In this document: in pieces, positions 35,288-43,433 of the stretch
Layout: each line of letters begins with the position of its first letter
Numbering within the stretch: the stretch's first letter is position 1
DNA from: an uncultured Pseudomonadota bacterium
GTDB lineage: Bacteria > Pseudomonadota > Gammaproteobacteria > Competibacterales > Competibacteraceae
Assembly (NCBI GenBank): GCA_903844665.1
Contig: CAIMUS010000132.1
Location: forward strand, 1-52,251
Reading direction: 5' to 3'
Length of the DNA stretch: 52,251 nt
Translations under genes and position numbers: made by a program
Notes under the pieces: model-generated
What the model was told of the DNA's origin: nothing
The model's input: only the letters and a program-made list of their open reading frames with translations
The model's database searches: none

Positions 35288-35530
35288 ATGGCAATGACGA
35301 AGCTGCTTGAAAATGCTTTTCAACGAGTCTCTCAACTCTCCGAGGTGGAGCAAGACTCCATTGCCGTGGCGCTGTTGGAGGTCTTTCAGGATGATCAGCA
35401 AGACAACGCTGCCTGGGATGCACTCGTTGAAAGCGCAGCTTCTCAGCACTTGCTTGAGGAAATGACGCATCGCGTGGAAGCGGCAATCGCCAGGAGAGAG
35501 ACCTTCTATTTCGATCCAGGCAATCGATGA
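35288..35530 (+). CDS. Antitoxin-like protein of a broken TA pair
   Basis: This is an 80-residue protein with a helical N-terminal half (LLENAFQRVSQLSEVEQDSI) and an acidic, polar rest. Its stop overlaps the start of a RelE/HigB-like toxin remnant (ATGA), so it is the antitoxin by position. The start at 35288 fits the GGAG at 35277-35280 better than the ATG at 35282. Confidence 0.65.
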   Translation: MAMTKLLENAFQRVSQLSEVEQDSIAVALLEVFQDDQQDNAAWDALVESAASQHLLEEMTHRVEAAIARRETFYFDPGNR

Positions 35531-35595
35531 AATCCAGAACAACTCGAGAATTCTGGAAACTTTACGACCGTTTGCCAAAGACCATTCAACTGCAA
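35527..35595 (+). pseudogene. Truncated RelE/HigB-like toxin (first 23 codons)
   Basis: MKSRTTREFWKLYDRLP followed by KTIQLQA matches the start of a small toxin family that normally has about 90 residues. After codon 23 the reading enters an attC-like motif and then the antisense of another TA pair. The toxin was cut by insertion of that pair. Confidence 0.62.
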
Positions 35596-35610
35596 GCAGT
35601 CGTTAGATGC
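35590..35610 (-). repeat. attC-like core at the 3' end of the parE module
   Basis: On the minus strand the parE stop lies inside ATCTAAC, followed by GACTGCTTGCA. The second TA module ends with the nearly identical GTCTAAC then AAGTGCTTGCA. RYYYAAC with an embedded stop is a cassette signature. Confidence 0.5.
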
Positions 35611-35902
35611 TTGCCCGCAAACGCCACTTTGCCGGATCTTGCTTGGGGTGGAAAATGGCAAGTACGAGAACGACTGACTCCTCGACACGATAAAAGACAC
35701 CGTGCGGGAAACCGTTGACCGGCCAGCGACGAACGTTAAACTCCAAGAGTTGCATCGCAAGAGGTTGAGTTGCAATCGCTTTTGTTGCAACCTCAACTTC
35801 CGCCTGGAATCGCTCCGCCAGATCAGGACTGATTGTGCGGTAATAAGCCTTCTCCGCTCGAAGATCAGTGAGTGCTGAGCGTAGAAACTTGACCGGTTTC
35901 AA
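35603..35902 (-). CDS. RelE/ParE family toxin
   Basis: This is a 99-residue RelE/ParE-fold protein. The pattern is typical: KFLRSALTDLRAEKAYYRTI, then ATKAIATQPLAMQLL and VRRWPVNGFPHGVFYRVEES, ending in a strand before HPKQDPAKWR. It overlaps its antitoxin by 4 bases. The stop is in the attC-like ATCTAAC. Confidence 0.85.
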   Translation of the reverse strand: MKPVKFLRSALTDLRAEKAYYRTISPDLAERFQAEVEVATKAIATQPLAMQLLEFNVRRWPVNGFPHGVFYRVEESVVLVLAIFHPKQDPAKWRLRASI

Positions 35903-36138
35903 AGTTCTTCGGCTCGCAACTCAGCGAACACCTGTTCCGCGGAAATTGCCTCCTCCTCGCCACGCACATAGGCCTCGTAGCGGCGATTTGCTTCTTCAAG
36001 CCATGCACGCTCGAAACGAGTTGGGTCGGTGAGCGGCCGCTGCTCAATGCTGTCGAGAAGTTTAAGCACGAGATGAACCCGCGCATCGCGCGGAAGCGCA
36101 AGCACCGCAGCTTCTACGTTGTAAGTAGGTTGGGCCAT
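35899..36138 (-). CDS. Addiction module antitoxin (Unstab_antitox type)
   Basis: This is a 79-residue protein: VEAAVLALPRDARVHLVLKL, then LDSIEQRP and WLEEANRRYEAYVRGEEEAI. This matches the small antitoxin family PF09720 that pairs with ParE toxins. The start at 36138 (MAQPTYNV) is favoured. GTTAGGT, an attC-type end, lies about 60 bases upstream (36199-36205 on the other strand). Confidence 0.83.
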   Translation of the reverse strand: MAQPTYNVEAAVLALPRDARVHLVLKLLDSIEQRPLTDPTRFERAWLEEANRRYEAYVRGEEEAISAEQVFAELRAEEL

Positions 36139-36279
36139 AAGCATAAGTCCCAAGGTCTGTGATATACGTGTATCGTACTATGCCCGCCGGGAACACGCAC
36201 CTAACATTCACGCCAGAGGGTCGCGCCGGGAGGAAAGGTCTGAACGAAACCCCAAAACCACAATTCAAAATCAAACCTT

Positions 36280-36367
36280 CTTCTATCCGGGTCGATCTGA
36301 AACCGACCCCCTTATACCGCATGCGGTCCAGTTACTGTTGGACTTCCTCATGGTATCTACGCTGGCT
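36280..36367. repeat. 88-bp two-hairpin repeat, copy 2
   Basis: Second copy of the 19271-19358 element, with the same two hairpins. It abuts the attC-like end of the DUF5615 module. Confidence 0.7.
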
Positions 36368-36386
36368 GCAAGCACTTGTTAGACGC
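36366..36386 (-). repeat. attC-like core at the 3' end of the DUF5615 module
   Basis: The stop of the PIN-like gene lies in GTCTAAC, followed by AAGTGCTTGCA on the minus strand. It matches the motif at 35590-35610 at 17 of 20 positions. Confidence 0.5.
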
Positions 36387-36699
36387 CAACCTCCTTTAGC
36401 TCGCCGGGCTTCACTTGCAACAGAACACGCTCCAGTTGCGGAACAAGGGGCCGCAGAAACTCCAGCTTGTTTCTCGGGGCCACTAACACCACTACTGCAA
36501 TGTTCCGACCCGAGACCGACTGCTGGTATCTGAGCTTTTGATCAGCGGTAATAAGAACATCGAAATGCGACTCGGCAAGCCGAAGCAGTTCGCCGTTCTC
36601 CTTCGCCGCCCAGCCCATCTCTGGAACGGTTCGCACTTCGTGGTTCGGCAGCTCTCGCCGTAAACGGCGGGGGACGCACTCGTCAAGCAGCAGTCGCAT
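36379..36699 (-). CDS. DUF5615 PIN-like toxin
   Basis: This is a 106-residue PIN-like protein. Key acidic positions are in MRLLLDECVPRRL and FDVLITADQKL, followed by QQSVSGRNIAVVVL. This is the pattern of DUF5615 proteins, which usually pair with DUF433 antitoxins, as here. It overlaps the antitoxin gene by 17 bases. Confidence 0.83.
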   Translation of the reverse strand: MRLLLDECVPRRLRRELPNHEVRTVPEMGWAAKENGELLRLAESHFDVLITADQKLRYQQSVSGRNIAVVVLVAPRNKLEFLRPLVPQLERVLLQVKPGELKEVGV

Positions 36700-36907
36700 G
36701 CTGGATTAGGGAGTTTTTGGCCAACTCCAGAACCGCAATCGCATGCTCGCGGCTAACCGTGGGAAAGTCCTCCAAGAACTCGTCTAGGGAACCGTCCTCT
36801 TCCAGATAGTCCATTAGAGTCTGCACCGGCACCCGCGTGCCCGTGAATACGACGGCTCCGCTCATGATCTCTTTCGAACTGCTTATCAGGGGGTCCGGAA
36901 CACTCAT
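36683..36907 (-). CDS. DUF433 antitoxin
   Basis: This is a 74-residue DUF433 protein: SGAVVFTGTRVPVQTLMDYL, then GSLDEFLEDFPTVSREHAIA. This is a small winged-helix-like family that forms TA pairs with DUF5615. GGAGG lies before the start. It is the first gene of the pair. Confidence 0.85.
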   Translation of the reverse strand: MSVPDPLISSSKEIMSGAVVFTGTRVPVQTLMDYLEEDGSLDEFLEDFPTVSREHAIAVLELAKNSLIQHATAA

Positions 36908-36964
36908 CTTATTCCTCCGACTTTATTACAACCATAGTGCCCCTAAACGCCAGTTTGTAGGGGT

Positions 36965-37038
36965 TGTAGGGTGGGCATGGCCCACGATTTTACAGTGGAG
37001 ACAAATTAAGGTGGGCCGTGCCCACCCTACCAGGCTAC
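36965..37038. repeat. Pair of REP-like GTGGGC..GCCCAC palindromes
   Basis: GTAGGGTGGGCATGGCCCAC and GGTGGGCCGTGCCCACCCTAC flank a short spacer. The family matches 15805-15880. It marks the 3' boundary of the AT-richer operon that follows. Confidence 0.7.
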
Positions 37039-37046
37039 AGATGCCG

Positions 37047-38342
37047 CTATCTTGCCCGATAAGGCCGACTAGCATTAAGGATGGCTGTCCAGGCGAGATA
37101 GTTTTGAGTATAAAAGTCACTCGGACCACATACTCGAAACCCAAAGCTCTCTCGCTTCGCGGTAGCATGAAGCTTTGTTTCAACATGGATCAAACCTGTA
37201 TGCTCATTGGCATCCAGCATATAGCTAGAACCGAATGGAAGATTATCGTGTACGAGCAACTCAAATCTAGCTTGTTCTGTAGGTTTCATTGATTGCCACA
37301 GATGGTCGAGATCGTCTAATGCATTAACTAACTCTTTATCGAGTACACTTGGATCAATAGCTAACTCACGAGCAAGGAGGTTGGCGGCAGCACACGCTGG
37401 CTGTAGCAACGATAGGCGAATGCGGAAGTCGGGGATCGAGGTTAACTTCTTCACAAGCACTCCATGAAGATCGCCTTTTTCTGACGCCAATCGAAATGAG
37501 ACGGCTACCGCTTCAATTGATTTTGTCGCCCGAGATAAAAAAGTGTCTAATCGCTCGGGGTATTCACGACGCGAGAAAAAGAAATCAACCATCCCACTTT
37601 GAGCCAATCGATCCTGCAGAGGTAAATGGGCACGATCATTGGCAGCAGCAATATCTTTTTTTACAATAACCGCTTGGTTTATACCGATCATCTCTACACG
37701 TTCCGGCTTATCATTCATGAATTCATTAAGAGCGTGCTCGACGCCAGGAGTTGCCTCCCATGCGACATCATCAATAACCAAACGTCCTCCAGGCACCATT
37801 CTGGGGTAAAAGAATTCTAAAAAATCTTTTGTAGATTGATATGTATCAGCATCAAAATGCGCGAAGCAAAATTTTTCGTTAGATACTAGCATACATTTAT
37901 CGACGAAAAGTCCCTCGTGCAATATTATTTCTGCTGCTTTAAGTCTTGAGATAACAGTACGTCTAGCATCTTTTCTGTTGATAGAAAAATCACCGTGCGA
38001 ATGTCCCCGTTCGCGAGGATGTGAGCGAACTTTGTCATTATCTGTTAAATCGGTTAGCCCTTGGAAACTTTCGAATGCATGAACTGGTTTGTCGGGCAAT
38101 AGGTATGCCAGAAGTAATATACTCCCGCCTTTGTAAACGCCAAGCTCTGCAACCGCACCGGGTAGATCCTTTACCTTAAGAGCTTCTTTTGCCAAGTTTA
38201 AAAGTTTTTCCTCAGACAGCATGGAAAACTTACTGAACAGCTTCCATTCAGGGGTAGTCACAAGTGCTTTTACATTTCCCGGATTCGAGATACAAGACTT
38301 GCTACGCGGATATGGTAAGCGAAACTCGTTCATGTTGATCAC
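37047..38342 (-). CDS. TylF-type O-methyltransferase fused to an unusual C-terminal domain
   Basis: This is a 431-residue protein. The first 240 residues fit the TylF/MycF SAM-dependent methyltransferase family: AVAELGVYKGGSILLLAYL (SAM-binding), FAHFDADTYQSTKDFLEFFY and VPGGRLVIDDVAWEATPG (metal/substrate side). The remaining 190 residues begin at GMVDFFFSRREYPERLDTFL and contain I.AVAVSF and FRIRLSLLQP. This looks like the DUF5919 or PLD-like fold seen behind HTH domains, but no HKD motif is visible. Its start overlaps the ABC ATPase stop by 4 bases. The methylated substrate is unknown. Confidence 0.7.
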   Translation of the reverse strand: MINMNEFRLPYPRSKSCISNPGNVKALVTTPEWKLFSKFSMLSEEKLLNLAKEALKVKDLPGAVAELGVYKGGSILLLAYLLPDKPVHAFESFQGLTDLTDNDKVRSHPRERGHSHGDFSINRKDARRTVISRLKAAEIILHEGLFVDKCMLVSNEKFCFAHFDADTYQSTKDFLEFFYPRMVPGGRLVIDDVAWEATPGVEHALNEFMNDKPERVEMIGINQAVIVKKDIAAANDRAHLPLQDRLAQSGMVDFFFSRREYPERLDTFLSRATKSIEAVAVSFRLASEKGDLHGVLVKKLTSIPDFRIRLSLLQPACAAANLLARELAIDPSVLDKELVNALDDLDHLWQSMKPTEQARFELLVHDNLPFGSSYMLDANEHTGLIHVETKLHATAKRESFGFRVCGPSDFYTQNYLAWTAILNASRPYRAR

Positions 38343-39082
38343 CGCCCTAGAGCTATTCCCTGCAAGAACGCACGTACTCTCTCATTGGTTGGCGCGTCAA
38401 GCATGTCGGTCGCAAATCCCGAAGCTACGATATGGCCATGATCAAGAAACTCGACTCTACTGGCGTATCGGCGCAGAAATTCGATTTGATGCGAGATTAG
38501 CAACACCCCAACGCCCAATTTGACCACATCAAGCAGTGAAGTGGCGACCTCGGCTGCCATTAATGGGTCCAACTGCGCGGTAACCTCGTCGCATATGAGG
38601 TATGAAGGTTCCATAACCAAGGCTCGTGCAAGGCAGACTCTTGCGAGTTGACCGCCCGATAGCTCATGTGGGTATTTGTGCGTATGGCGTTCCAAGCCAA
38701 GCCGCTCAAGCCACGATATAGAGCGCGAATGAGCATCATGCCGCGTCAATCCAAGAACGAAACGGGGACCCTCGGCTATCAGATCAATAACAGTCCGATA
38801 AGGCGGCAATGCACGATTCTGTGCAACCAAACCGACTTTGATACGTACTGGCACCCAGCTTGGATCATCCGGCCCAAGTTGGGGACCTATTACCACACCA
38901 TCTACTTCGACTGTACCGGCGTCAAATTTTTCCAGTCCGACGATACAGCGAGCTAGTACCGTCTTACCCCCACCACTATAGCCGATCATTCCAATCAACT
39001 CGCCGCGATTGACTGTGACACTTGCACCTGTGAGAACAGGTTCGTCAGCAATTTTGATGTGGATGTCTTTAGCGGCCAGCAT
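38339..39082 (-). CDS. Polar amino acid-type ABC transporter ATPase
   Basis: This is a 247-residue ATPase of the GlnQ/HisP class. The Walker A is GYSGGGKT, the signature is LSGGQLARVCLARAL, the Walker B region is YLICDEVTAQLDP (a V replaces the usual P after DE), and the H-loop is LLISHQ. It overlaps the permease gene by 14 bases. It probably powers uptake by the adjacent permease. Confidence 0.87.
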   Translation of the reverse strand: MLAAKDIHIKIADEPVLTGASVTVNRGELIGMIGYSGGGKTVLARCIVGLEKFDAGTVEVDGVVIGPQLGPDDPSWVPVRIKVGLVAQNRALPPYRTVIDLIAEGPRFVLGLTRHDAHSRSISWLERLGLERHTHKYPHELSGGQLARVCLARALVMEPSYLICDEVTAQLDPLMAAEVATSLLDVVKLGVGVLLISHQIEFLRRYASRVEFLDHGHIVASGFATDMLDAPTNERVRAFLQGIALGR

Positions 39083-39758
39083 GGCTTGTAGGGTTAAGTG
39101 AACACCAATGCTGACGCTCTACCCATCGTAATATAAACACAATTGGGAAGATTACAAGGCAGTAAGCGGCAGCAGTTGCCGTATAAATTTCAAACGGCCG
39201 TGGTCGCTGCGCCAATATGAGTTGTGCGCTGTACGTGAGTTCTTGAACAGCAATAACACTGGCCAAACTCGACATTTTCAAGGTAGATACGATGAGCGAG
39301 TTCACTGACGGGAAAGAGCGCCGAAAAACTTCCGGCACAAATATTCTACGAATAAGCAGTTGCTTGCTCATGCCGAGTGCACGTCCGCTGTCGAGTGTTG
39401 CTCGAGGGATGGACTCGATGCTTCCTCGAAAGATATCGGCGCTAAATGCTGCGAATATAGCTGTAAATACGATGATAGTGGTACTCGTTGAAGACAAGCC
39501 GATACCAGTCATTGCTGGCATCAGGTAGTACGCCCAAATCAGCAGGACAAGTGGGGGGCACGCGCGAATAAGCTCTACCACTACAGTCATTGAATGCCTA
39601 GTGCTCCAATGCTGCGAGGATAGCCCAATTGCGATAACAAGACCCAGCATTGCCCCAAGTGCACAGGAAACCAGTGTGAGAAAAAACGTCATCGCTAATC
39701 CAGCGCCGATGACGTCGCTGTATTCCCAGATAGGTGAGAAATCCCAAACGTGATTCAT
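39069..39758 (-). CDS. Polar amino acid-type ABC transporter permease
   Basis: This is a 229-residue inner-membrane permease of the His/Glu/Gln type with about five membrane segments. VELIRACPPLVLLIWAYYL and the cytoplasmic EAA-like loop SGRALGMSKQLLIRRIFVPE, where it contacts the ATPase, are visible. It starts directly after the solute-binding protein gene. Only one permease gene is present, so it would act as a homodimer. Confidence 0.87.
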   Translation of the reverse strand: MNHVWDFSPIWEYSDVIGAGLAMTFFLTLVSCALGAMLGLVIAIGLSSQHWSTRHSMTVVVELIRACPPLVLLIWAYYLMPAMTGIGLSSTSTTIIVFTAIFAAFSADIFRGSIESIPRATLDSGRALGMSKQLLIRRIFVPEVFRRSFPSVNSLIVSTLKMSSLASVIAVQELTYSAQLILAQRPRPFEIYTATAAAYCLVIFPIVFILRWVERQHWCSLNPTSHAGR

Positions 39759-40643
39759 TTAGCGGATCAATGTTGGGTGATAACTGACACGTCCATACCA
39801 ACTTTTTTGGTTCGCGTACTTACTATCAATCGTAGAGAGTTCACCACTGAGGTCTAGGTTACGTAAAGCAATATTCAGAAGATCGCGTAAAACAGTATCG
39901 CCCTGTCTTAGCATGAAGGCGGCGTATTGAACTGACACTGGGGTATCTTCGAAGCGCAGTTCGACCTCGGGATGCTCAGCTACAAATCTCTTGGCAGTAG
40001 CGTAATCAGCTAATGCGATGTCGGCCCGGCCAGCAATAACCTCGAGCATTGACAGATTGGGATCATCGGGAGGGAATACCGATACTTTAGCCTCAGGCAT
40101 GTTGCGGCTGACGAATTCAGAATCAAATCCTCCTCTGCCAACAGCGATACGAAGCCCTGCCGTTTTCAGGTCGTCAAGCTTATGAACCTTGTTGGATCCT
40201 TTTGGCACAACAGCCACAACTGCATAAGCAAACAAACTGTCGGTGAACGCAGCTTCACGAGCCCTGCCTTCCGTGACAAAGATTGGACCGATCACAACAT
40301 CAGCCTTACCTGATGAAAGCGCAGCTCCCATGGTAGCCCAGTCCGATGGAAGGTATTCAATCTTCAGTTTTGCGTTTCTACCGATAGCGTCTATTACGTC
40401 AACTGCATACCCCACCGGCTTCTTACTGGATGGGTCAATTGCCGTAATCGGTGGTGCTGGAACGATAGCAACCTTCAATAGGCTGTCCTTACTGAAGGAA
40501 GACTGTTGAACTTGGCTGCTTTCTGTAGTCGTCGATACGCCTGTGATTTGTGGCCTGATGATACCTAGAAGTAAAGCACCTATAGCCACCACTAAAGCCA
40601 AATAGGCTACACGGGTACTACCTTGCTGCTGTAAAGAATTCAT
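39759..40643 (-). CDS. Membrane-anchored solute-binding protein (family 3)
   Basis: This is a 294-residue protein with one N-terminal membrane segment (VAYLALVVAIGALLLGII) and no clear cleavage site, so it is probably tethered to the membrane. The rest is a family 3 solute-binding domain: VAIVPAPPITAIDPS, then GYAVDVIDAIGRNAKLKI and GKADVVIGPIFVTEGRA. No conserved arginine/aspartate pair for amino acid binding was verified. A GGAGG lies upstream of the ATG. Confidence 0.83.
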   Translation of the reverse strand: MNSLQQQGSTRVAYLALVVAIGALLLGIIRPQITGVSTTTESSQVQQSSFSKDSLLKVAIVPAPPITAIDPSSKKPVGYAVDVIDAIGRNAKLKIEYLPSDWATMGAALSSGKADVVIGPIFVTEGRAREAAFTDSLFAYAVVAVVPKGSNKVHKLDDLKTAGLRIAVGRGGFDSEFVSRNMPEAKVSVFPPDDPNLSMLEVIAGRADIALADYATAKRFVAEHPEVELRFEDTPVSVQYAAFMLRQGDTVLRDLLNIALRNLDLSGELSTIDSKYANQKSWYGRVSYHPTLIR

Positions 40644-40681
40644 TATCTACTATCCTCCATATTTGTTAAGATCGCTAATTA

Positions 40682-41860
40682 CTAGCACAATACTTTACAA
40701 TCTTTATCAAACCATTTCTTAAGTGTCTTAGCAAATTCAACCTGCCGTTCAATCAAAAGATCACCCATGAATTCTTCACTGTACTTTGCTTTGATGATTG
40801 ACGCTAGGGCACCAGAACGTTTCATATATTTAAGAGCAAGATTTATTGCTTCAAGTAACTTCTCTTCGCGCGTACTAACCCCAAATGTTAGAGCAAGTGG
40901 GAAATCGATCTCAGATGGTAGATAAAATTTCTTGCACGGAACCCCTTTCCTAATTAAATCATCAGCTGTGCCCGAAGCGGTAATTAGGCAGGGAATTCGG
41001 TTAGGATTGGCTGATATAAATAATTCAGGCAGCCATTCAGTTATCTTATTGGGATCGTAGTTTGAAGCATCCATAAACTTAATTCTAGGTTTGGAATCAA
41101 ATTGACGGTACAGCAACTCGTGCGTTCCGCCGGGTAATCTGATGACTTCCAACTTCTCGAAGCTCGCTAGTTTAAGCTTGCCATTTTCATGCTCGAGTAC
41201 ATCTTGTAAGCGATTGGGTACCAGTACTACGTGGCACATCATCAGCCCAATGGATTCGCTCAGTGCAATCCCTTCAGTCATATACTTTGGATTAGAAAAC
41301 AAGATAGGCGCTATGACGTCGATTTCCCTGGCTAGTAAATTCTGCGTTAGTTTGTCCCAGCTTCCACAGTTACTGATTTTAATATCAACATCAAGCCAAT
41401 GTAATATATGAAATGCAATTTCTAGCGAGATTCTGGCATCTTGTGACTCACTAGCGAATGGAGGGCAATCGACATAGCCAAGTATAATATTTTTATCACC
41501 CTTGACTTTACTATACCAGATGATGTCTTTTGGATAAGGTAAAGGCTCTAGGTTAGCTGCAAATTGCAGCACATTAACAATATCGACAAGTGTAAACCCT
41601 TCTAACGAGCTACCTTTTTTGATAAGAAGATTTTTTTCATTGGCAATTTTCAGCAGTGTCTCTGCAATGTCACCTAGCTTTGATTTAGTTGGGTAACGAT
41701 GACCTTGACACCACGAGTTAATAAGTGTCTGCGTTCCACCCGGCAATTCCCTAGCGAATTGGGATTGGCTTAGCTCAATTTGGTCTATGAACCATTTAAG
41801 TGTCTTCCCAAAAGGCTCATAGCCTAGAAGCACAGGGTTTTTGTTCGGAGGTCTTGCCAT
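40682..41860 (-). CDS. HTH regulator fused to a solute-binding-like sensor domain
   Basis: This is a 392-residue cytoplasmic protein without signal peptide. Residues about 10-70 form a helix-turn-helix-like segment (IELSQSQFARELPGGTQTL, then NSWCQGHRYPTKSKLGDIA). Residues about 120-380 read like a family 3 solute-binding domain: NIILGYVDCPPFASESQ, then EIDVIAPILFSNP and ALTFGVSTREEKLLEAINLA. Such a fusion could sense the same ligand that the neighbouring transporter carries. It precedes the binding-protein gene by 38 bases on the same strand. The DNA is AT-rich compared with housekeeping genes. Confidence 0.65.
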   Translation of the reverse strand: MARPPNKNPVLLGYEPFGKTLKWFIDQIELSQSQFARELPGGTQTLINSWCQGHRYPTKSKLGDIAETLLKIANEKNLLIKKGSSLEGFTLVDIVNVLQFAANLEPLPYPKDIIWYSKVKGDKNIILGYVDCPPFASESQDARISLEIAFHILHWLDVDIKISNCGSWDKLTQNLLAREIDVIAPILFSNPKYMTEGIALSESIGLMMCHVVLVPNRLQDVLEHENGKLKLASFEKLEVIRLPGGTHELLYRQFDSKPRIKFMDASNYDPNKITEWLPELFISANPNRIPCLITASGTADDLIRKGVPCKKFYLPSEIDFPLALTFGVSTREEKLLEAINLALKYMKRSGALASIIKAKYSEEFMGDLLIERQVEFAKTLKKWFDKDCKVLC

Positions 41861-42103
41861 ATTGCTCTTTCACCACGATCAAAAAAACTCATTTACACTC
41901 AGGGATCTCGTATGCAAAAATTTCTTTTTAAATCAACATCATAAATACTGTATTTCCTGAGAATGATTGTCTTTAGTGAGCTAAGGTTTTTTTTCTTTAT
42001 TTTTTAACTCCTTAAAAGTCAAATGCGATTGCCCTAACCCACAGTTCGAATCTAAAGTTTTTCGTAACTACTCAAATACAACATATAGATTTTATAGCTA
42101 ACA

Positions 42104-42125
42104 TAACCGCTATATATAGTGGTTA
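42104..42125. promoter_or_regulatory. Candidate operator palindrome
   Basis: TAACCGCTATA and TATAGTGGTTA form a near-perfect inverted repeat with a single mismatched pair. It lies 244 bases upstream of the HTH-sensor gene. It could be the binding site of that regulator; this is inference. Confidence 0.45.
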
Positions 42126-42271
42126 GCACCAACTAAAAACGAGCTTTTCGGGGCCATTCTTGGGGTGATCGGAATGTAAGACTATGTTTATTAACAAGTT
42201 TATGTACCTGAGTAGCTACAATTTTCTAATAATATCACATAAATACACGATCATGCAAGTAAGGCTTCGGG

Positions 42272-42300
42272 TTGACATATACTGTTTTTCAGGTTAACCT
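42272..42300 (+). promoter_or_regulatory. Promoter-like pair TTGACA - 17 - TAACCT
   Basis: A consensus -35 TTGACA at 42272-42277 is followed after 17 bases by TAACCT (42295-42300), a fair -10. It would read into the gene at 42352. Confidence 0.5.
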
Positions 42301-42351
42301 ACGTCAAAATTGTAAGGCTGTCGGTCCGAACGTAAACGTAGAGATATACAC

Positions 42352-42612
42352 ATGAACGTCGATGTCGATGAGGTGAATCGCATTCTGGCCAATGTTGGCG
42401 AACTGATCACGGTCGATCTTGCCGCCGGGCGGCTCTGTGGTGTGCTGTGCGAGATATGCCCCTTGCGGACGTGGAAATCGGCCGGGATCACGCGGGTCCA
42501 TTGCGGGCAAGTACTGGCCGCAGCAAGGCAACGCCGCCAGCCGTTAGCACGGTTGCAGCGCTTTCTTCAAGGTGCGGTCAGGAGCACCACGTCAGACTCA
42601 GAGGCTGTATAA
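42352..42612 (+). CDS. Small protein of unknown function
   Basis: This is an 86-residue protein not recognised as any family. It has four cysteines, three of them clustered (GVLCEICPLRTW and RVHCGQV), and no membrane segment. A promoter-like pair lies 50 bases upstream, and the Shine-Dalgarno sequence is weak (GTAGAGA). Its reality is uncertain. Confidence 0.4.
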   Translation: MNVDVDEVNRILANVGELITVDLAAGRLCGVLCEICPLRTWKSAGITRVHCGQVLAAARQRRQPLARLQRFLQGAVRSTTSDSEAV

Positions 42613-43001
42613 AAACTAAATTGTTGATTATATTAGCTAATTTTCGAGTGGTAGCAAAAATCATCGCCCAAAAGCTAGTGAGTTCGTACACGTAAGATCA
42701 TGATTTTAAAAGCATTAGTATTTTCACAGCCTCTCAGTGATAGTTCGTTGAACTGGGTAAGTTCAGTTGACCGTCAGGGAATACACGTAATGAGAAGTCA
42801 TTCCCCCGCACCAGCCCCTCAGGTTGCGGAGGAAAACCCTCAAAAAGACAGGCGGTGGCATCGAGTCACCGCCTGTTAGCAACCTTAAATACGGAGATTC
42901 TACGAGCAAGCGCAGGATGCGTACCACGCGTCCGTTCAACCGGAACGCGGCTGGCGCGCTCGCCGCGCCTTAAGTACCTTACTTCACCTATGGGTGATGT
43001 C
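42613..43001. other. Intergenic stretch with a stem-loop
   Basis: CAGGCGGTG and CACCGCCTG (42849-42857 and 42867-42875) form a 9-base stem with a 9-base loop, followed by TTAGCAACCTT. This could be a weak terminator. Nothing else is recognised. Confidence 0.45.
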
Positions 43002-43433
43002 ATGGCCAATAATTCGTGGTTACCTTTACCTTTTTACATCATCAATGTCGCTGCACCTTTTCCTGCGCGACTTATGCTTCACAAGAGCATAATCCCTGAG
43101 CTGCATACGAGGTGCAACGGAGCAGTAGGATCGCAGTTGTGGGGGCTAATTGTCCCATTACTCCAGCGGCCCGCGCACATTTTTCGAGATTGGGATGGCA
43201 ATATGGTCATTTGCGGCAAGCCCAATAAATGGCAAGACCACGTCCTGTCGATTTCTGCAATTCCCAATCAAAGTAAGGGACTCTATAAGGGACTCTATCA
43301 CTGGGATGGGGAAATAACAGGATGGCATAGGGATCGGGAGGATCTGGAGATATCCGGAGCAGCGATTGATTGGAAGGACCGTTACCGGTTACAGTGGACG
43401 AGGTACCCAAATGCGTTTCGAATAGCGGTATAG
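43002..43433 (+). CDS. Protein of unknown function
   Basis: This is a 143-residue protein of unknown family. Its N-terminal part is hydrophobic (LPFYIINVAAPFPARLML). The C-terminal half is rich in tryptophan, aspartate and arginine (HWDGEITGWHRDRED and RYRLQWTRYP). The start at 43002 is a guess; 42990 is also in frame. It could be a foreign gene or a remnant. Confidence 0.4.
   Translation: MANNSWLPLPFYIINVAAPFPARLMLHKSIIPELHTRCNGAVGSQLWGLIVPLLQRPAHIFRDWDGNMVICGKPNKWQDHVLSISAIPNQSKGLYKGLYHWDGEITGWHRDREDLEISGAAIDWKDRYRLQWTRYPNAFRIAV

Larger units (their letters stand above)
41861..42351. other. AT-rich regulatory region upstream of the HTH-sensor gene
   Basis: No gene was found. It holds the 22-base palindrome at 42104-42125, a T-rich run near 41985-42005, and a promoter-like pair at 42272-42300. 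The region lies between the divergent HTH-sensor gene and the small gene at 42352. Confidence 0.55.

Noticed and set aside
35527-35718. Open frame of 63 codons read as a complete small protein
   Set aside because: Only the first 23 codons match a toxin family; the rest is antisense of the parE gene.
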